DNA from: Nocardia vulneris
GTDB taxonomy: Bacteria > Actinomycetota > Actinomycetes > Mycobacteriales > Mycobacteriaceae
NCBI RefSeq assembly: GCF_001613425.1
Contig: NZ_BDCI01000031.1
Location: 1-64,000 of the forward strand
Length of the DNA: 64,000 nucleotides
Reading direction: 5' to 3'
Made by a program: the position numbers and the translations under genes
Notes under the pieces: generated by a model
Told to the model about the DNA's origin: nothing
Database searches by the model: none
What the model saw: only the letters and a program-made list of their open reading frames with translations
Shown here: positions 54,983 through 64,000 of the stretch, piece by piece
Numbering within the stretch: the stretch's first letter is position 1
Layout: each line of letters starts with the position of its first letter

Positions 54983-56211
54983 TCAGGGTCGGCGGGCGAA
55001 GGCGGGGGCGTGTTCGGGGCGGATACCGCGGGCGACCAGGTACGGCGGGATGCTGCGCACGATGGGGATGCGGCGGAAGATGCGCACAGGCAGCGGGGCG
55101 GTGGGGGTGCCGGCGATATCGATGGTGCCGGACAGGGCGGGACGGATGGCGCGGGCGTGCAGGAAGCGCTGGATGCCCTGGGTGACCGCGGTCGGCAGGG
55201 TGCGGCGGCGTTGCACCCTGGCCAGTTCACGCACGCCCGCGGTACCCGAAAGCAGCGGCGCGGCAAGAATTCTCGCGGCGGCGACGGCGTCCTGGACCGC
55301 GAGGTTGATGCCGACGCCCGCGACCGGGGACATGGCGTGCGCCGCATCGCCGATGCACAGCAGCCCCCGGTGTACCAGGTGGTGAGCCGATCCAGTTTCA
55401 CGTCGAGCAGCTTCACCTCGTCCCAGTTGGTGAGCACGTCCACGCGATCGCGCAACCACGGCACCGCATCCGCCATCTGCCGCATGATCTCCTCGACCGG
55501 CCCGCCCCGCGCGGCGGCGTCGGTGCCTTTGGCGATGAGCGTGGCGCACTGCCAGTAGTCGCCGCGATCCAGCAGCACGGCGGCCCGGCGCGCGGTGACG
55601 ATCGGGATCGCACCCGCGGGGTCGGTGTCGTTGCGCGGCAACCGGAACCACCACACGTCCATCGGCGTGGGCCAGCTGCGCGCGGGCAGATCGGCGGCGG
55701 CGCGCAGCACCGAGGAGCGCCCGTCACAGGCGACGGTGAGGTCGGCGCGGATCTCTCCCGTGGCGCCGTCGGTGGTCCGATAACCCACACCGACGACTTT
55801 GCCGTCCGACCACACCGGTGCTGTCGCTTCGGTATTCATCCGCAGCGTGAAGGTCGGCTCCTGGGCCGCGGCACGGGCCAGCAGGTCGAGCAGATCCCAC
55901 TGCGGCACCATGGCGATGTATTTGTGTTTGCCGGGCAGGTTTTTCAACGAGGCGAGCGTCTGCAATCCGCCCGCGGTCGGCAGCGCGACCTGTTCGAGCT
56001 TGCGCGCGGGCAGTTTCGCGAATTCGGCGCCGAGACCCAGCTCGTCCAGCAGGTCGAGGGTGGTGGGATGCACGGTGTCGCCGCGGAAGTCGCGCAGGAA
56101 GTCCTTGTGTTTCTCCAGCACGGTCACTTCGACACCGGCCCGGGCCAGCAGCAATCCCAGCACCATGCCGGCGGGTCCACCGCCGACCACCAGACAGGTC
56201 GTGCATTCCAT
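54983..56211 (-). pseudogene. FAD-dependent monooxygenase with a frameshift
   Basis: A group A flavoprotein hydroxylase of about 409 residues if the frame is restored. The first part (56211 to about 55369) has CLVVGGGPAGMVLGLLLARA, DFLRDFRGDTVHP and the DG motif VACDGRSSVLRAA. The second part, in another frame to 54983, has the GD motif LCIGDAAHAMSPVAGVGINL and a normal C-terminus. The break is at a run of five C (55364-55368 on the plus strand), where one base seems to be missing between WYT and GLLCIGD. It is either a real inactivation or a sequencing error. GGGGGAGG precedes the ATG. Confidence 0.8.
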
Positions 56212-56309
56212 CGACTGCCTCCCCCTCGGTCGCCCGCGCGGATACCTCCATGCTAGTCCGTGCACGAACCGGACTGCCGCGGAACGGATCCGAGTGTCGC
56301 CCAGCCGAA

Positions 56310-56858
56310 TTACCGGTACAGGACGAAGAAGTACGGTTCGGCCAGCCCGCGCATGTCCATCACGCCGAGCAGCGTGCGCTCGTCGACCCGCCGGAAGTGA
56401 TCGATGATCGGCAGGTGGTCGTAGATCATGGCGGCACTGGTCACACCGCGGTACTCGATATCGCGCAGTCGGGCGGTGGGCTTGCTCGTGCGCAACACCG
56501 GTCGCAGCAGCGGGAGCGCGCGCCGGCCGGCCTGCACCACGCCGGCCGGTACTCGCCCGGCCAGTCCCAGCGGCACCCGCCGCGGGTCGACGGGGAAGAC
56601 GGTGCCGTCGGCGGTGGCGAACAGCAGCGGATGCACCGTGTCCGCGTCGTCGAACTGCTTGCCGTACCAGCCCGACGCGACGAGCACGCCGGCGAACGGA
56701 TGTCCGGTGTCGACCTCGTCGCCTTGCCAGCGTCCGACGGTGACCTCGGTGACGGGCGCGGCGGGCAGCCGGTCGAACAGTTCCCACGCCTCGGCCGAGG
56801 TGACGCGGCGGGCCCGCAGCGCAGCCAGGTCGACCGCCGGTCCATTCTTCGCAGCCAT
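56310..56858 (-). CDS. GXWXG/DUF4334 protein
   Basis: A 182-residue protein with a GXWXG motif (VTVGRWQGDEVDTGHPFAGV) followed by a DUF4334-like domain (RLRDIEYRGVTSAAMIYDHL, IIDHFRRVDERTLLGVMDMR). These paired domains occur in actinobacterial proteins of unknown function. The ATG at 56858 has GAGGAG upstream. It lies 98 bases before the monooxygenase on the same strand and may form an operon with it. Confidence 0.82.
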   Translation of the reverse strand: MAAKNGPAVDLAALRARRVTSAEAWELFDRLPAAPVTEVTVGRWQGDEVDTGHPFAGVLVASGWYGKQFDDADTVHPLLFATADGTVFPVDPRRVPLGLAGRVPAGVVQAGRRALPLLRPVLRTSKPTARLRDIEYRGVTSAAMIYDHLPIIDHFRRVDERTLLGVMDMRGLAEPYFFVLYR

Positions 56859-56936
56859 CCGGTTTCTCCTCAGCACGGCAACATTGCAAGAAATACTGTA
56901 TCTATCTCTCACGACGGCTCGCCAGCCGGGCGGCGC

Positions 56937-59900
56937 TCAGAACGGCGCGTCCGATGGCAACCGTCCGACCTCCGGCAGATACTGATCCAGCTCCCCTGAC
57001 TCGAACCGCGACATCCCGATCACCTGCCAGAACTGTCCCGCCGTATTGCCCTCGGACTTGTACCGGCCGTCGGGCGCGAGCGCGGCCCACCCCTCCGGCA
57101 GCCCCAGCAGTTCCGCCCGCACCGCGGGCGCGGCGTCGCCGGCCGGCACCGTCCACAGTATCGCGTTGCCGTCGTCGCCCCCGCTGGCCAGCAGTTGCCC
57201 GGACGGATGGAACGCCAGCGCCCAGACCCGGCGCTTGTGCCCCTCCATCGTGTGCAGATGCCGCCCGGTCGCCATGTCCCACAACCGGATCACGAGATCG
57301 TCGCCCGCGGTCGCCAGCAGGCCGGTGCGCGGATCGACGGCCGCCGACCAGAGCCGTCCGGTGTGCCGGGTCAGCTCGTGCAGGCTCACCCCGGCCTCGG
57401 CATCCCAGATCCGCGCCGTCGTGTCCCAGGAAACGCTCGCGAGCCGATCTCCCTGGAAGGCAACGGCATACACGCGATCGCCGTGACCGTGCAGCTCGCG
57501 CAGCAGTCTGCCGGAGTCGACATCCCACAGCCGCACCACGGAGTCGTCACAGCCGGTGGCCATCAGCGAGCCGTCGGCGTTGAAGGCGATCGACCGCACC
57601 CGCCCGCGATGCTCGCCGCACACCATGTGCAGCGCGCCGGTGGTCCGCGTCCAGATGATCACCGTGTCATCGTCGTTCGCGGTGGCCACGTACTGATCGG
57701 TGGGATCGAACGCGATCGCCCACACCGGCGCGGCCTCGATATTGATGTGCCGCTGGAAATCCCCGGTGTCCAGATTCAGCAGGCTCAGCCTGCCGTCGTT
57801 ACCGACCAGGCCGAGCTGCTGCGGTTGCTTCCCGCTGAACAGCGCGGTTTCGAAGGTGAGCAGTCGGTCCTCGCTGCCGACCACCCGCCGGATGAGCCTG
57901 CCGGTCACCGGATCCCACAGCCGGACCACGCCGTCGTTACCGCCCGCCGCCAGGATCGTGCCGTCCGCGTTGAAGGTGACCGATTTGACCTGCCTGCCGT
58001 GGCCGGTGAGCACGTGGCGGCACACACCGGTCGCGGGATCCCAGAGCCGGGTGGTGAATTGGTCGTCGGTGACGGCGAGCTGCGCGCCGTCCGGCCGGAA
58101 CGCGAACGGCCAGATGGAACCGGCGTGCGCGGTGATCCGATGCCGCAGTTCGCCGGTCACGCTGTCGCGCAGGCAGAGCAGGCCCGCGCTGTCACCGGAG
58201 GCGAGCACCTCGCCCGCCGGATCGAAGGCGAGCCAGTAGATCGCCGCATTGTGTTCGGGGGGCACGTATTTCGCCACACCCGCGTCCACGTCCCAGACGC
58301 GCAATCCGCCGTTGGTATCGCCGCTGGCCAGCAGCGGCAGGCGCGGATGGAAGGCCAGCGTGTAGACCCGGCCGTCGTGACCGGGCAAGGTGCGAATCAA
58401 GGTGCAGCGCACCGGATCCCACAGCGCGACGGTGCCGTGTGCGCCGCCGACCGCGAGGACGTCACCGGCGGGGTTGAACGCGATCCGGAAGACCGAGCCC
58501 GTTTCGCCGACGAATTCGCCACGCTGCGTACCGGTCTCGACATCCCAGAGCCGGACCACCCCGTCGCGATACGCGGCGGCGAGCACGCCCTCGTGAAAAG
58601 CCAAGCTGTAGATCAGTTCCCGGCGGCCCTCGGGCGCGCACTCGTGCAGCAGGTCGCCGCTGGGCAGCGACCAGAGCCGCAGCAGGCCCTGTGCGTCGCC
58701 GGTGGCGAGCAGGCTGCCCGCGCGGTTCAGCTCGACCGGCCACGGCCATTCGCTGTGCCCGTGCAGGATGCGGCGCGACTCGCCGGTGACCGCGTCCCAG
58801 ATGCCGACCGCGCCGTCGGCCGCGCCGCTGATCAGCACCGTGTCGGTGAACGCCACCGCGAACGAACGATTCCGATGGCCCTGCAGCGTGCGCAGCGGCA
58901 GGCCGGTCTCGGTATCGCAGATCAGCACGCCGCCGTCGTCGCTGCCGATGGCCAGCGTGCCGCCATCCGGGCTGTAGGCCAACGGTTTCGGCAGTCGGCC
59001 GTGCCGGGCGTGGAAGCCGTGCCGCACGCCGATCGCAGCGGGGGCGAATTCGGTCCGCGCGACCGACCCGGGCACCCACGCCGCACCGTGCAGATCGGTC
59101 CCCGCGGGGGTGCCGATCACATCCAGCAGCGCGGCGCGATTCCAGCGGCTGTCCGGCGCGCGGGTTCCGGTCAGATCGGTGCGGGCCAAGCGCGCCCTGG
59201 TGAAGTCGGCGCCGGTCAGGTCCGCGCCGACCAGGCTCGCCTCGTCCAGTCGCGCGCCGACCAGGCGGGCGCCGCGGAGCACGGCCCGGTCCAGATTCAC
59301 CCCGACCAACCGGGCCCCGGTCAGGTCCGCGTCGGTCAGATCGACCTGTTGCATATCGCGATACGACAGATCCTCGCCGGCCAGCACCGCGCCGCGCAGA
59401 TCCGCCGACGGCGCGGTACGCAGCCGGGTGGTGATCCGGACCGCGTTGGTCTTGGCCACCTCGACGGCGGCCGGGTCGTCGAGCACACCGCCGGCCCAGC
59501 CGCGCGCGGCCCGGACGTCGGCGAGGTCGCAGAGGAAGTCGATGGACAGCTGCGAGAGCGGCACCTGCGAAAGCTGGGGCGGCGCAGCCACACCCGCGGC
59601 GAACTGCTCGGCGATGTGATTGGCGACCAGCCACTCGGTGACCGAGGAGTGGATGAACCCGAACAGGTTGTCCTCGGTGCGCACCAGCAGGCTACCGGAA
59701 CCGATGGCGTGTGCGGACTGCTGCACCGACATCCGGTTCGAGCCGGTCATCTCCACCAAACTCTGCGCCACCTCGGTCAATTCGGACAGGCGCAGATACG
59801 GCTCGCCGGTCTCCCAGATGCGCAGCGCGAATGCCGTGACGGCCAGCCACAATTCGTGCAGCCGCAACCCGGGTAGGGAACCCGCGGCGCTCGCCGTGCG

Positions 59901-62666
59901 ATCGGTCTCGTAGGCCAACCAGGATTCGAGGATCTCCCGATACAGCCCGGCCGCGCCCACGGTCTGTTGAGCGCCCGCGGCCGCCCGCAGGCGGCGCTCG
60001 TCCAGGTCGGCGATGAAACTGAGCATGCGCGGGTTCTGCGCCAGACCGAGCAGATCCTGGATGCCGGTGATCAGCCGCATCCTGGCGTCGGCCCGGGCCA
60101 CGTCGCCGCCGTACCGGTTGGCGAGGAAGGCATGCACCTGCGCGGGCGCGAAATCCTCGACGGACAGGATGTGGCGATCCTGCAGCAGCCCGACCCGCTC
60201 CCCCAGCGCGGTCAGCACCTGGGCGCGCGAGGCGAAGTGCTGAGTACGGCTCGCCACAATGATTTTCGCCTTGCCGACCGCGGCTTGCAGCAGCGTTTCC
60301 AGATGGTCGGTGGCGAACTCGTAGCTGATCCGGGTGACGAGTTCGTCGAAGCCGTCGAACAGCAGCACCACCCGGCCCTCCCGCAGCATGTAGCGCAAGG
60401 CCTTCAGGTCGATCCGCTCTTCGCCATGGTTGGCCAGGTGCGCGGCGACCAGTCCGTCCACCGAATGGGTCTTGTCCAGATGCCGCAGTTCGATCAGGAT
60501 CGGGATCAGCGCGGGCATGGTCTCGGTGATCCGCCGCGCCACCTCGTGCAGCGCGAAGGTCTTGCCGCGCCCGAAATCGCCGAGTACCAGCACGAATCGG
60601 CCGTGATCGGCGGCGACCAGGCGCAGCAGCTCGGCCACCAGGTCGTCCTGGACCACCTGATCGCCGTGCTCGAGCATCCGGAACCGCTGCGGCACATAGA
60701 GCTCCGGCGGATAGCGGCGGTCCGTGCGCAACCGCTCCACCTGCTTGACCAGGTAGTCGTCCAGATCGAGCAGACCCTGGAATTCGGTGAAACTGCGCAC
60801 CCGCAGGCCGTGACTGGCGGCCTCGTCGCGCAGCGAACGTGGCGGTGGCGCACCGCGATACACCAGTTCGGAGCCGTATTCCGGGTCGTGGCCGAGGAAG
60901 TCCTCGATCACCTGCCTGGTCATGTCGCCGACGTGCGCGCCGATCCGCCACTGGGCGATCACCTCGTCCCGCTGATGGGTGATGATCAGATGCGGCGGTT
61001 CGGATTCGACGCGCCGGATCTTCGCGTCCGGATACCGGGTTTCGCAGACCTCGGCCAGCCGCTCGAGCAACCGGCCGTGCGGGTCGATCACCGTCGGGGC
61101 TTCCGGCGCGGTGTCCACCGGCTCGTCGGGACCGGTCAGTTCGGGCAGGGCGTGCGGGGACAGCGCCGCGACGGCATTCGGCCAGGGCAGTGCGAGGCGA
61201 GCGGTCGGCGCGCCCGGGTCCTCCGCGGTCGCGCTGTAGCGGGCCAGCCCCTCGGCGGTCAGGTGGATGATCTCGTCCCGGCCCGGCGCGGCGGCGGGGA
61301 TCACGGGCAGCCTGCCGTCCAGCCGATCCAGATGTGGCCCACCGGGTCCCGGGCCGTGCAGCAGCAGGTTCAGCCGCCCGCCGAGCAGCCGCGACAGCGT
61401 GTCGACGTCGCGCAGCAGTGCCGGATCGCGCGGCGACGCCGCCGTGCCCGGCAACGGGTCGTGCCGGACCACCCCGAGCCGCAGCCAACCGTTCTCCTCG
61501 AACGGTCGCAGCCGCTCGGCGAACCACGCGGCCTGCGGTTCGCCGATCCGGCCGTAATCGTCGTCGGGCAGATGGGTCGCGGCCATGGTGGAGTTCAAAC
61601 CCGCGACCACCACTCGCAATTCGGGGATCGGGAACAGCGTCCACGGCTGCCCGACATCGAAGACCAGATGATCCAGGCCCTGGTACAGCTCGCTGAACAG
61701 GCGCGCGTACTGCTCCAGCTTCGGGAAGTACGGCGGCTGCGGTTTCCGGTCGCGCGCTTCACAATTCAGGAAGTAGGCATGGCACGCGATCTTGGACACG
61801 TCGTGGTTGCCCGGCACCACGACCAACCGGTCCGGCTCGAGGCCGAGCAGCACGCGCAGGCCGGTCAGGAAGGTCAGCGCCTCGTCGACCTCACGCGGCT
61901 TGCCGGATTCGGTGAGATCGCCGGTCACCACGATCAGATCCGGTTTCGGCACACCGCGATCGATCGACTGGGTGACATTCGACCAGATCCGGGCCTGGAG
62001 TTCGCGCGCCGTGCTCGGTTCGTCCGGCGCGAGCAGACCCCGGCCGAAACGCGGACCCGCGACATGCAGCACGCTGACTCCGGTGCGCGGTTCGGCATGC
62101 GGCGTGCCGCCCGGAAAAGCCGGGGCCGCAACGGGTGTGCGCCGGCTCGTCGGCGACGCGACCGGGCCGGACTCCTCCTCGTCGGCGTAGCGGTCCGGTT
62201 GCGTCGCCCCCAGTTCGTTCGGGAAGCCCGGTGCGGTCGCCGGTTTCGCCCGGCCCGCGAGCAGATGCCGCACCCGCTCCAGCAGAATGCGGCGCGCCTC
62301 GTCTGCGGCCGCGACTGGCACCAGGTCGATGTAGGTGAGGGTGGCCAGCAGCCCCTCCAACTGACAGTCGGCGATCCGGACCGGCATCAGCTTGCCCGGA
62401 TCGGTGCGGAACGCGGCCTGCCATTCCATTGTCCCGTAACGGGATTGGAGATAGTTGTCGGAGAGCACAAGCAGTACGACCGCCGAATCGCGTACGCCGC
62501 GGTCCATGAAGTCGATGAAGTTGGTGCCCGGCACGAAATCCCAGGCCTGGATCAGGGTGCGGAAACCGGCACTCTCCAACTGCCAGGCCAGCCAGGTGGC
62601 CCACCGCTCGTCCGCCGGGGAATAGCTGATGAATACGTCCCGCGCTCGCCCACCCTGCTGTGTCAC
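56937..62666 (-). CDS. Giant TIR / metallophosphoesterase-like / NACHT / pentapeptide / WD40 STAND protein
   Basis: A 1909-residue multidomain protein. Residues 9-140 are a TIR domain (RDVFISYSPADERWATWLAW, SDNYLQSRYGTMEW) with Glu81 at the position of the NADase glutamate. About 198-450 is a calcineurin-like phosphoesterase fold that keeps VVTGDLTES and VVPGNHDVS but lacks the DXH and GHXH metal motifs. About 690-860 is a NACHT NTPase (Walker A GDFGRGKTFAL, Walker B VVLLFDGFDEL, sensor KIIVASRTQHF). About 1085-1205 are pentapeptide repeats, and about 1226-1850 some 15 WD40 repeats. This is effector-switch-sensor logic. GTG start at 62666, with only a weak G-rich ribosome-binding site; no in-frame stop upstream fixes it. 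Confidence 0.9.
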   Translation of the reverse strand: MTQQGGRARDVFISYSPADERWATWLAWQLESAGFRTLIQAWDFVPGTNFIDFMDRGVRDSAVVLLVLSDNYLQSRYGTMEWQAAFRTDPGKLMPVRIADCQLEGLLATLTYIDLVPVAAADEARRILLERVRHLLAGRAKPATAPGFPNELGATQPDRYADEEESGPVASPTSRRTPVAAPAFPGGTPHAEPRTGVSVLHVAGPRFGRGLLAPDEPSTARELQARIWSNVTQSIDRGVPKPDLIVVTGDLTESGKPREVDEALTFLTGLRVLLGLEPDRLVVVPGNHDVSKIACHAYFLNCEARDRKPQPPYFPKLEQYARLFSELYQGLDHLVFDVGQPWTLFPIPELRVVVAGLNSTMAATHLPDDDYGRIGEPQAAWFAERLRPFEENGWLRLGVVRHDPLPGTAASPRDPALLRDVDTLSRLLGGRLNLLLHGPGPGGPHLDRLDGRLPVIPAAAPGRDEIIHLTAEGLARYSATAEDPGAPTARLALPWPNAVAALSPHALPELTGPDEPVDTAPEAPTVIDPHGRLLERLAEVCETRYPDAKIRRVESEPPHLIITHQRDEVIAQWRIGAHVGDMTRQVIEDFLGHDPEYGSELVYRGAPPPRSLRDEAASHGLRVRSFTEFQGLLDLDDYLVKQVERLRTDRRYPPELYVPQRFRMLEHGDQVVQDDLVAELLRLVAADHGRFVLVLGDFGRGKTFALHEVARRITETMPALIPILIELRHLDKTHSVDGLVAAHLANHGEERIDLKALRYMLREGRVVLLFDGFDELVTRISYEFATDHLETLLQAAVGKAKIIVASRTQHFASRAQVLTALGERVGLLQDRHILSVEDFAPAQVHAFLANRYGGDVARADARMRLITGIQDLLGLAQNPRMLSFIADLDERRLRAAAGAQQTVGAAGLYREILESWLAYETDRTASAAGSLPGLRLHELWLAVTAFALRIWETGEPYLRLSELTEVAQSLVEMTGSNRMSVQQSAHAIGSGSLLVRTEDNLFGFIHSSVTEWLVANHIAEQFAAGVAAPPQLSQVPLSQLSIDFLCDLADVRAARGWAGGVLDDPAAVEVAKTNAVRITTRLRTAPSADLRGAVLAGEDLSYRDMQQVDLTDADLTGARLVGVNLDRAVLRGARLVGARLDEASLVGADLTGADFTRARLARTDLTGTRAPDSRWNRAALLDVIGTPAGTDLHGAAWVPGSVARTEFAPAAIGVRHGFHARHGRLPKPLAYSPDGGTLAIGSDDGGVLICDTETGLPLRTLQGHRNRSFAVAFTDTVLISGAADGAVGIWDAVTGESRRILHGHSEWPWPVELNRAGSLLATGDAQGLLRLWSLPSGDLLHECAPEGRRELIYSLAFHEGVLAAAYRDGVVRLWDVETGTQRGEFVGETGSVFRIAFNPAGDVLAVGGAHGTVALWDPVRCTLIRTLPGHDGRVYTLAFHPRLPLLASGDTNGGLRVWDVDAGVAKYVPPEHNAAIYWLAFDPAGEVLASGDSAGLLCLRDSVTGELRHRITAHAGSIWPFAFRPDGAQLAVTDDQFTTRLWDPATGVCRHVLTGHGRQVKSVTFNADGTILAAGGNDGVVRLWDPVTGRLIRRVVGSEDRLLTFETALFSGKQPQQLGLVGNDGRLSLLNLDTGDFQRHINIEAAPVWAIAFDPTDQYVATANDDDTVIIWTRTTGALHMVCGEHRGRVRSIAFNADGSLMATGCDDSVVRLWDVDSGRLLRELHGHGDRVYAVAFQGDRLASVSWDTTARIWDAEAGVSLHELTRHTGRLWSAAVDPRTGLLATAGDDLVIRLWDMATGRHLHTMEGHKRRVWALAFHPSGQLLASGGDDGNAILWTVPAGDAAPAVRAELLGLPEGWAALAPDGRYKSEGNTAGQFWQVIGMSRFESGELDQYLPEVGRLPSDAPF
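57120..58990 (-). repeat. About 15 WD40 repeats in the STAND protein
   Basis: Repeats of about 40 residues, each ending in RLWDXXTG-like (for example DGVVRLWDVETG, DDSVVRLWDVDSG, DDLVIRLWDMATG) followed by GH-containing loops. I count 15 units, enough for two seven-bladed propellers plus one blade. The units are diverged at DNA level, so this is an old array. Confidence 0.8.
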
Positions 62667-62675
62667 GCCCCCAGT

Positions 62676-63962
62676 ATGGCCCAGGCCAATAGCATGGCAG
62701 TCGTGCCCGAACAGGTCGACTCCCCCGAGCGCAACATCCCGCCGCACCCGTCGGCGGCCGCCGAGCGGCCCCGCTGGGGCCTCAGCGTGCTGGATTGGGT
62801 CCGGATCGCGCTGCTCGTCGCCGGTGTGCTCTGCGTGCTGACCGGGCTGCTGCCCAGGGCCGAAGCCGCGGACAACATGCGCCGGATCGGTCCGCTGCTG
62901 CTGTTTCTCGGCAGCGTGATCGTGCTGGCCGAACTGACCCGGCAGGCCAAGGTGTTCGATGTGATCGCGCACCGGCTCGCCATCCTCGGACGCGGCTACT
63001 ATCCGGCGCTGTTCCTGCTGTGCGTCCTGTTCGCCTCGGCGACCACGATCCTGCTCAATCTCGACACGACCGCCGTGCTGATCACTCCGGTGATGCTCGC
63101 ACTGGCCGTGCCCGCCCGCATCCCCCCGCTGCCGCTGGCCATGACCACGCTCTGGCTCGCCAACACCGCCAGCCTGCTGCTGCCGGTCTCCAATCTCACC
63201 AACCTGCTCGCCGCCGACCGGGTCGCACTGACCGCGACCGAGTTCGCCACGAAAATGTGGGCGCCCCAGCTGGTTTCGATCGGCGCGACGATGTTGTGCC
63301 TGTGGCTGTGGTACTGGCGGCGGGGCCGGCGCGACACCGACCGGTACCTGCCGCCCGAACCGGTGCGCCCCGCGAACGCGAAAGAGCGTGCGCTGCTGTA
63401 CACCACGGCGGGCGCCTGCTTGCTCTTCATCGTCGCGATCCCGTTCGTCGGTGATCGCATCGGGATCGCCGCGACCATCGCCGCCGCCATCGCGGTGCTG
63501 GCGTTCGCGGTGTTCGACCGCCGATCCCTGCGGTGGTCGCTGATTCCTTGGCAGCTGCTGGTTTTCGTCGTCGGCCTGTTCCTGGTGGTGCCCACCCTCG
63601 GCAGGCTCGGGCTCTCGGACCTGATGCACACCTTGATCGGCGACGACTCGGGCGCGGCAGGCGCGTTCCGCGCGGCAGGCGCGGGCGCGGCGCTGTCGAA
63701 TATCGCCAACAACCTGCCCGCCTACACCGCGGGCGAGGCGGTGGTACCTGCCGCGAATCACGCTCAGCTGCTGGCCCTGCTCATCGGCACCAACATCGGG
63801 CCGGTGGTGACGCCGTGGGCGTCCCTGGCCACCCTGCTCTGCCTGGAGTTCTGCCGCACGCACAACGTGCGCGTCCCGATGCTGCGCTTCGTGCTCACCG
63901 GGTTCGGGCTCGCGCTGCTCGGTACCGTCGGCGCGGTCGCGGCACTGCTCGTCGCCGGATGA
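62676..63962 (+). CDS. SLC13/ArsB-type ion transporter superfamily permease
   Basis: A permease of about 428 residues with 10-12 membrane segments (DWVRIALLVAGVLCVLTGLL, IGPLLLFLGSVIVLAELTRQ, ILLNLDTTAVLITPVMLALA, LLVFVVGLFLVVPTLGRLGL). It has the two re-entrant signature regions TTILLNLDTTAVLITP and LSNIANNLPAYTAGEA, the latter the SNT/NN-type motif of the IT superfamily that includes arsenite pumps and Na+/dicarboxylate carriers. The ion is unknown. The start is the ATG at 62676 or 62694. It is head-to-head with the STAND gene, with nine bases between starts, so the two promoters must overlap the coding regions. Confidence 0.85.
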   Translation: MAQANSMAVVPEQVDSPERNIPPHPSAAAERPRWGLSVLDWVRIALLVAGVLCVLTGLLPRAEAADNMRRIGPLLLFLGSVIVLAELTRQAKVFDVIAHRLAILGRGYYPALFLLCVLFASATTILLNLDTTAVLITPVMLALAVPARIPPLPLAMTTLWLANTASLLLPVSNLTNLLAADRVALTATEFATKMWAPQLVSIGATMLCLWLWYWRRGRRDTDRYLPPEPVRPANAKERALLYTTAGACLLFIVAIPFVGDRIGIAATIAAAIAVLAFAVFDRRSLRWSLIPWQLLVFVVGLFLVVPTLGRLGLSDLMHTLIGDDSGAAGAFRAAGAGAALSNIANNLPAYTAGEAVVPAANHAQLLALLIGTNIGPVVTPWASLATLLCLEFCRTHNVRVPMLRFVLTGFGLALLGTVGAVAALLVAG

Positions 63963-64000
63963 CGGTGGGCACGAGGCTATCCCGGCCCCGGCAGGCCCGT

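Noticed and set aside
56937..62666. Reading the STAND protein as a standard WD40 Ser/Thr kinase or AP-ATPase regulator
   Set aside because: No kinase motifs are present; the N-terminus is clearly TIR and the P-loop region is NACHT-like.
59967..62670. Plus-strand open frame that would extend the permease N-terminus by about 900 residues
   Set aside because: It is antisense to the TIR-NACHT gene and low in hydrophobic core; the permease begins naturally at 62676 or 62694.
62667..63863. Upstream extension of the STAND frame to 63863
   Set aside because: The extra 400 residues are the antisense of the permease and precede the TIR domain without any motif.

Overview
The window is a high-GC chromosomal segment of a mycolic-acid actinomycete, most likely Nocardia or a close relative. 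The core gene order (rpe, rsmB, fmt, priA, metK, coaBC, rpoZ, gmk, mihF, pyrF, carB, carA, a PH-like membrane protein, pyrC, pyrB, pyrR) is colinear with the Rv1408 to Rv1379 block of Mycobacterium tuberculosis, and the proteins match that family closely. Many starts are GTG, and genes are often coupled by TGATG, ATGA or GTGA overlaps.

Layout. 1-870: tandem repeats and a long hairpin beyond the rpe stop. 870-3290: rpe, then a divergent anti-sigma/sigma pair (RsbW-SigF) with a SigF-type promoter, then a YjbR-like gene. 3750-7290: def-fmt-rsmB. 7437-12570: accessory genes (secreted lipase, PadR and TetR regulators, NmrA-like oxidoreductase, membrane protein, subtilisin-inhibitor-like lipoprotein). 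12778-20400: priA with a very large low-complexity insertion, a repeat-filled spacer, metK, coaBC and rpoZ. 20488-30954: gmk, mihF and the complete de novo UMP operon pyrR-pyrB-pyrC-PH-carA-carB-pyrF. The operon has a PyrR-binding loop in its leader, and two perfect 80-bp MIRU-like units, each a translatable mini-ORF, lie between pyrR and pyrB.

31200-35860: hydrolase, small proteins, a HIT pseudogene and a PucR-type regulator. 35408-45751: a minus-strand protein-quality-control and redox operon: membrane protein, dnaK, grpE, cbpA, cbpM, clpB, thioredoxin, UBP zinc finger, cNMP/FAD oxidoreductase and a DUF1931 histone-fold protein. 45818-48000: a disrupted stretch with two head-to-head 5'-truncated genes and an IS3-like element. 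48000-56860: AlkB-like oxygenase, SnoaL-like, membrane, PadR, HD, CPBP, TetR and quinone-oxidoreductase genes, a frameshifted FAD monooxygenase and a DUF4334 protein.

56937-63962: a 1909-residue TIR, degenerate metallophosphoesterase, NACHT, pentapeptide and WD40 protein, head-to-head with an SLC13/ArsB-type permease. This giant STAND protein is the best candidate for an undescribed defence or signalling system. The next most interesting features are the MIRU-like coupled mini-ORFs and the chaperone operon that carries a bacterial histone-fold gene. No tRNA, rRNA or CRISPR array was seen.
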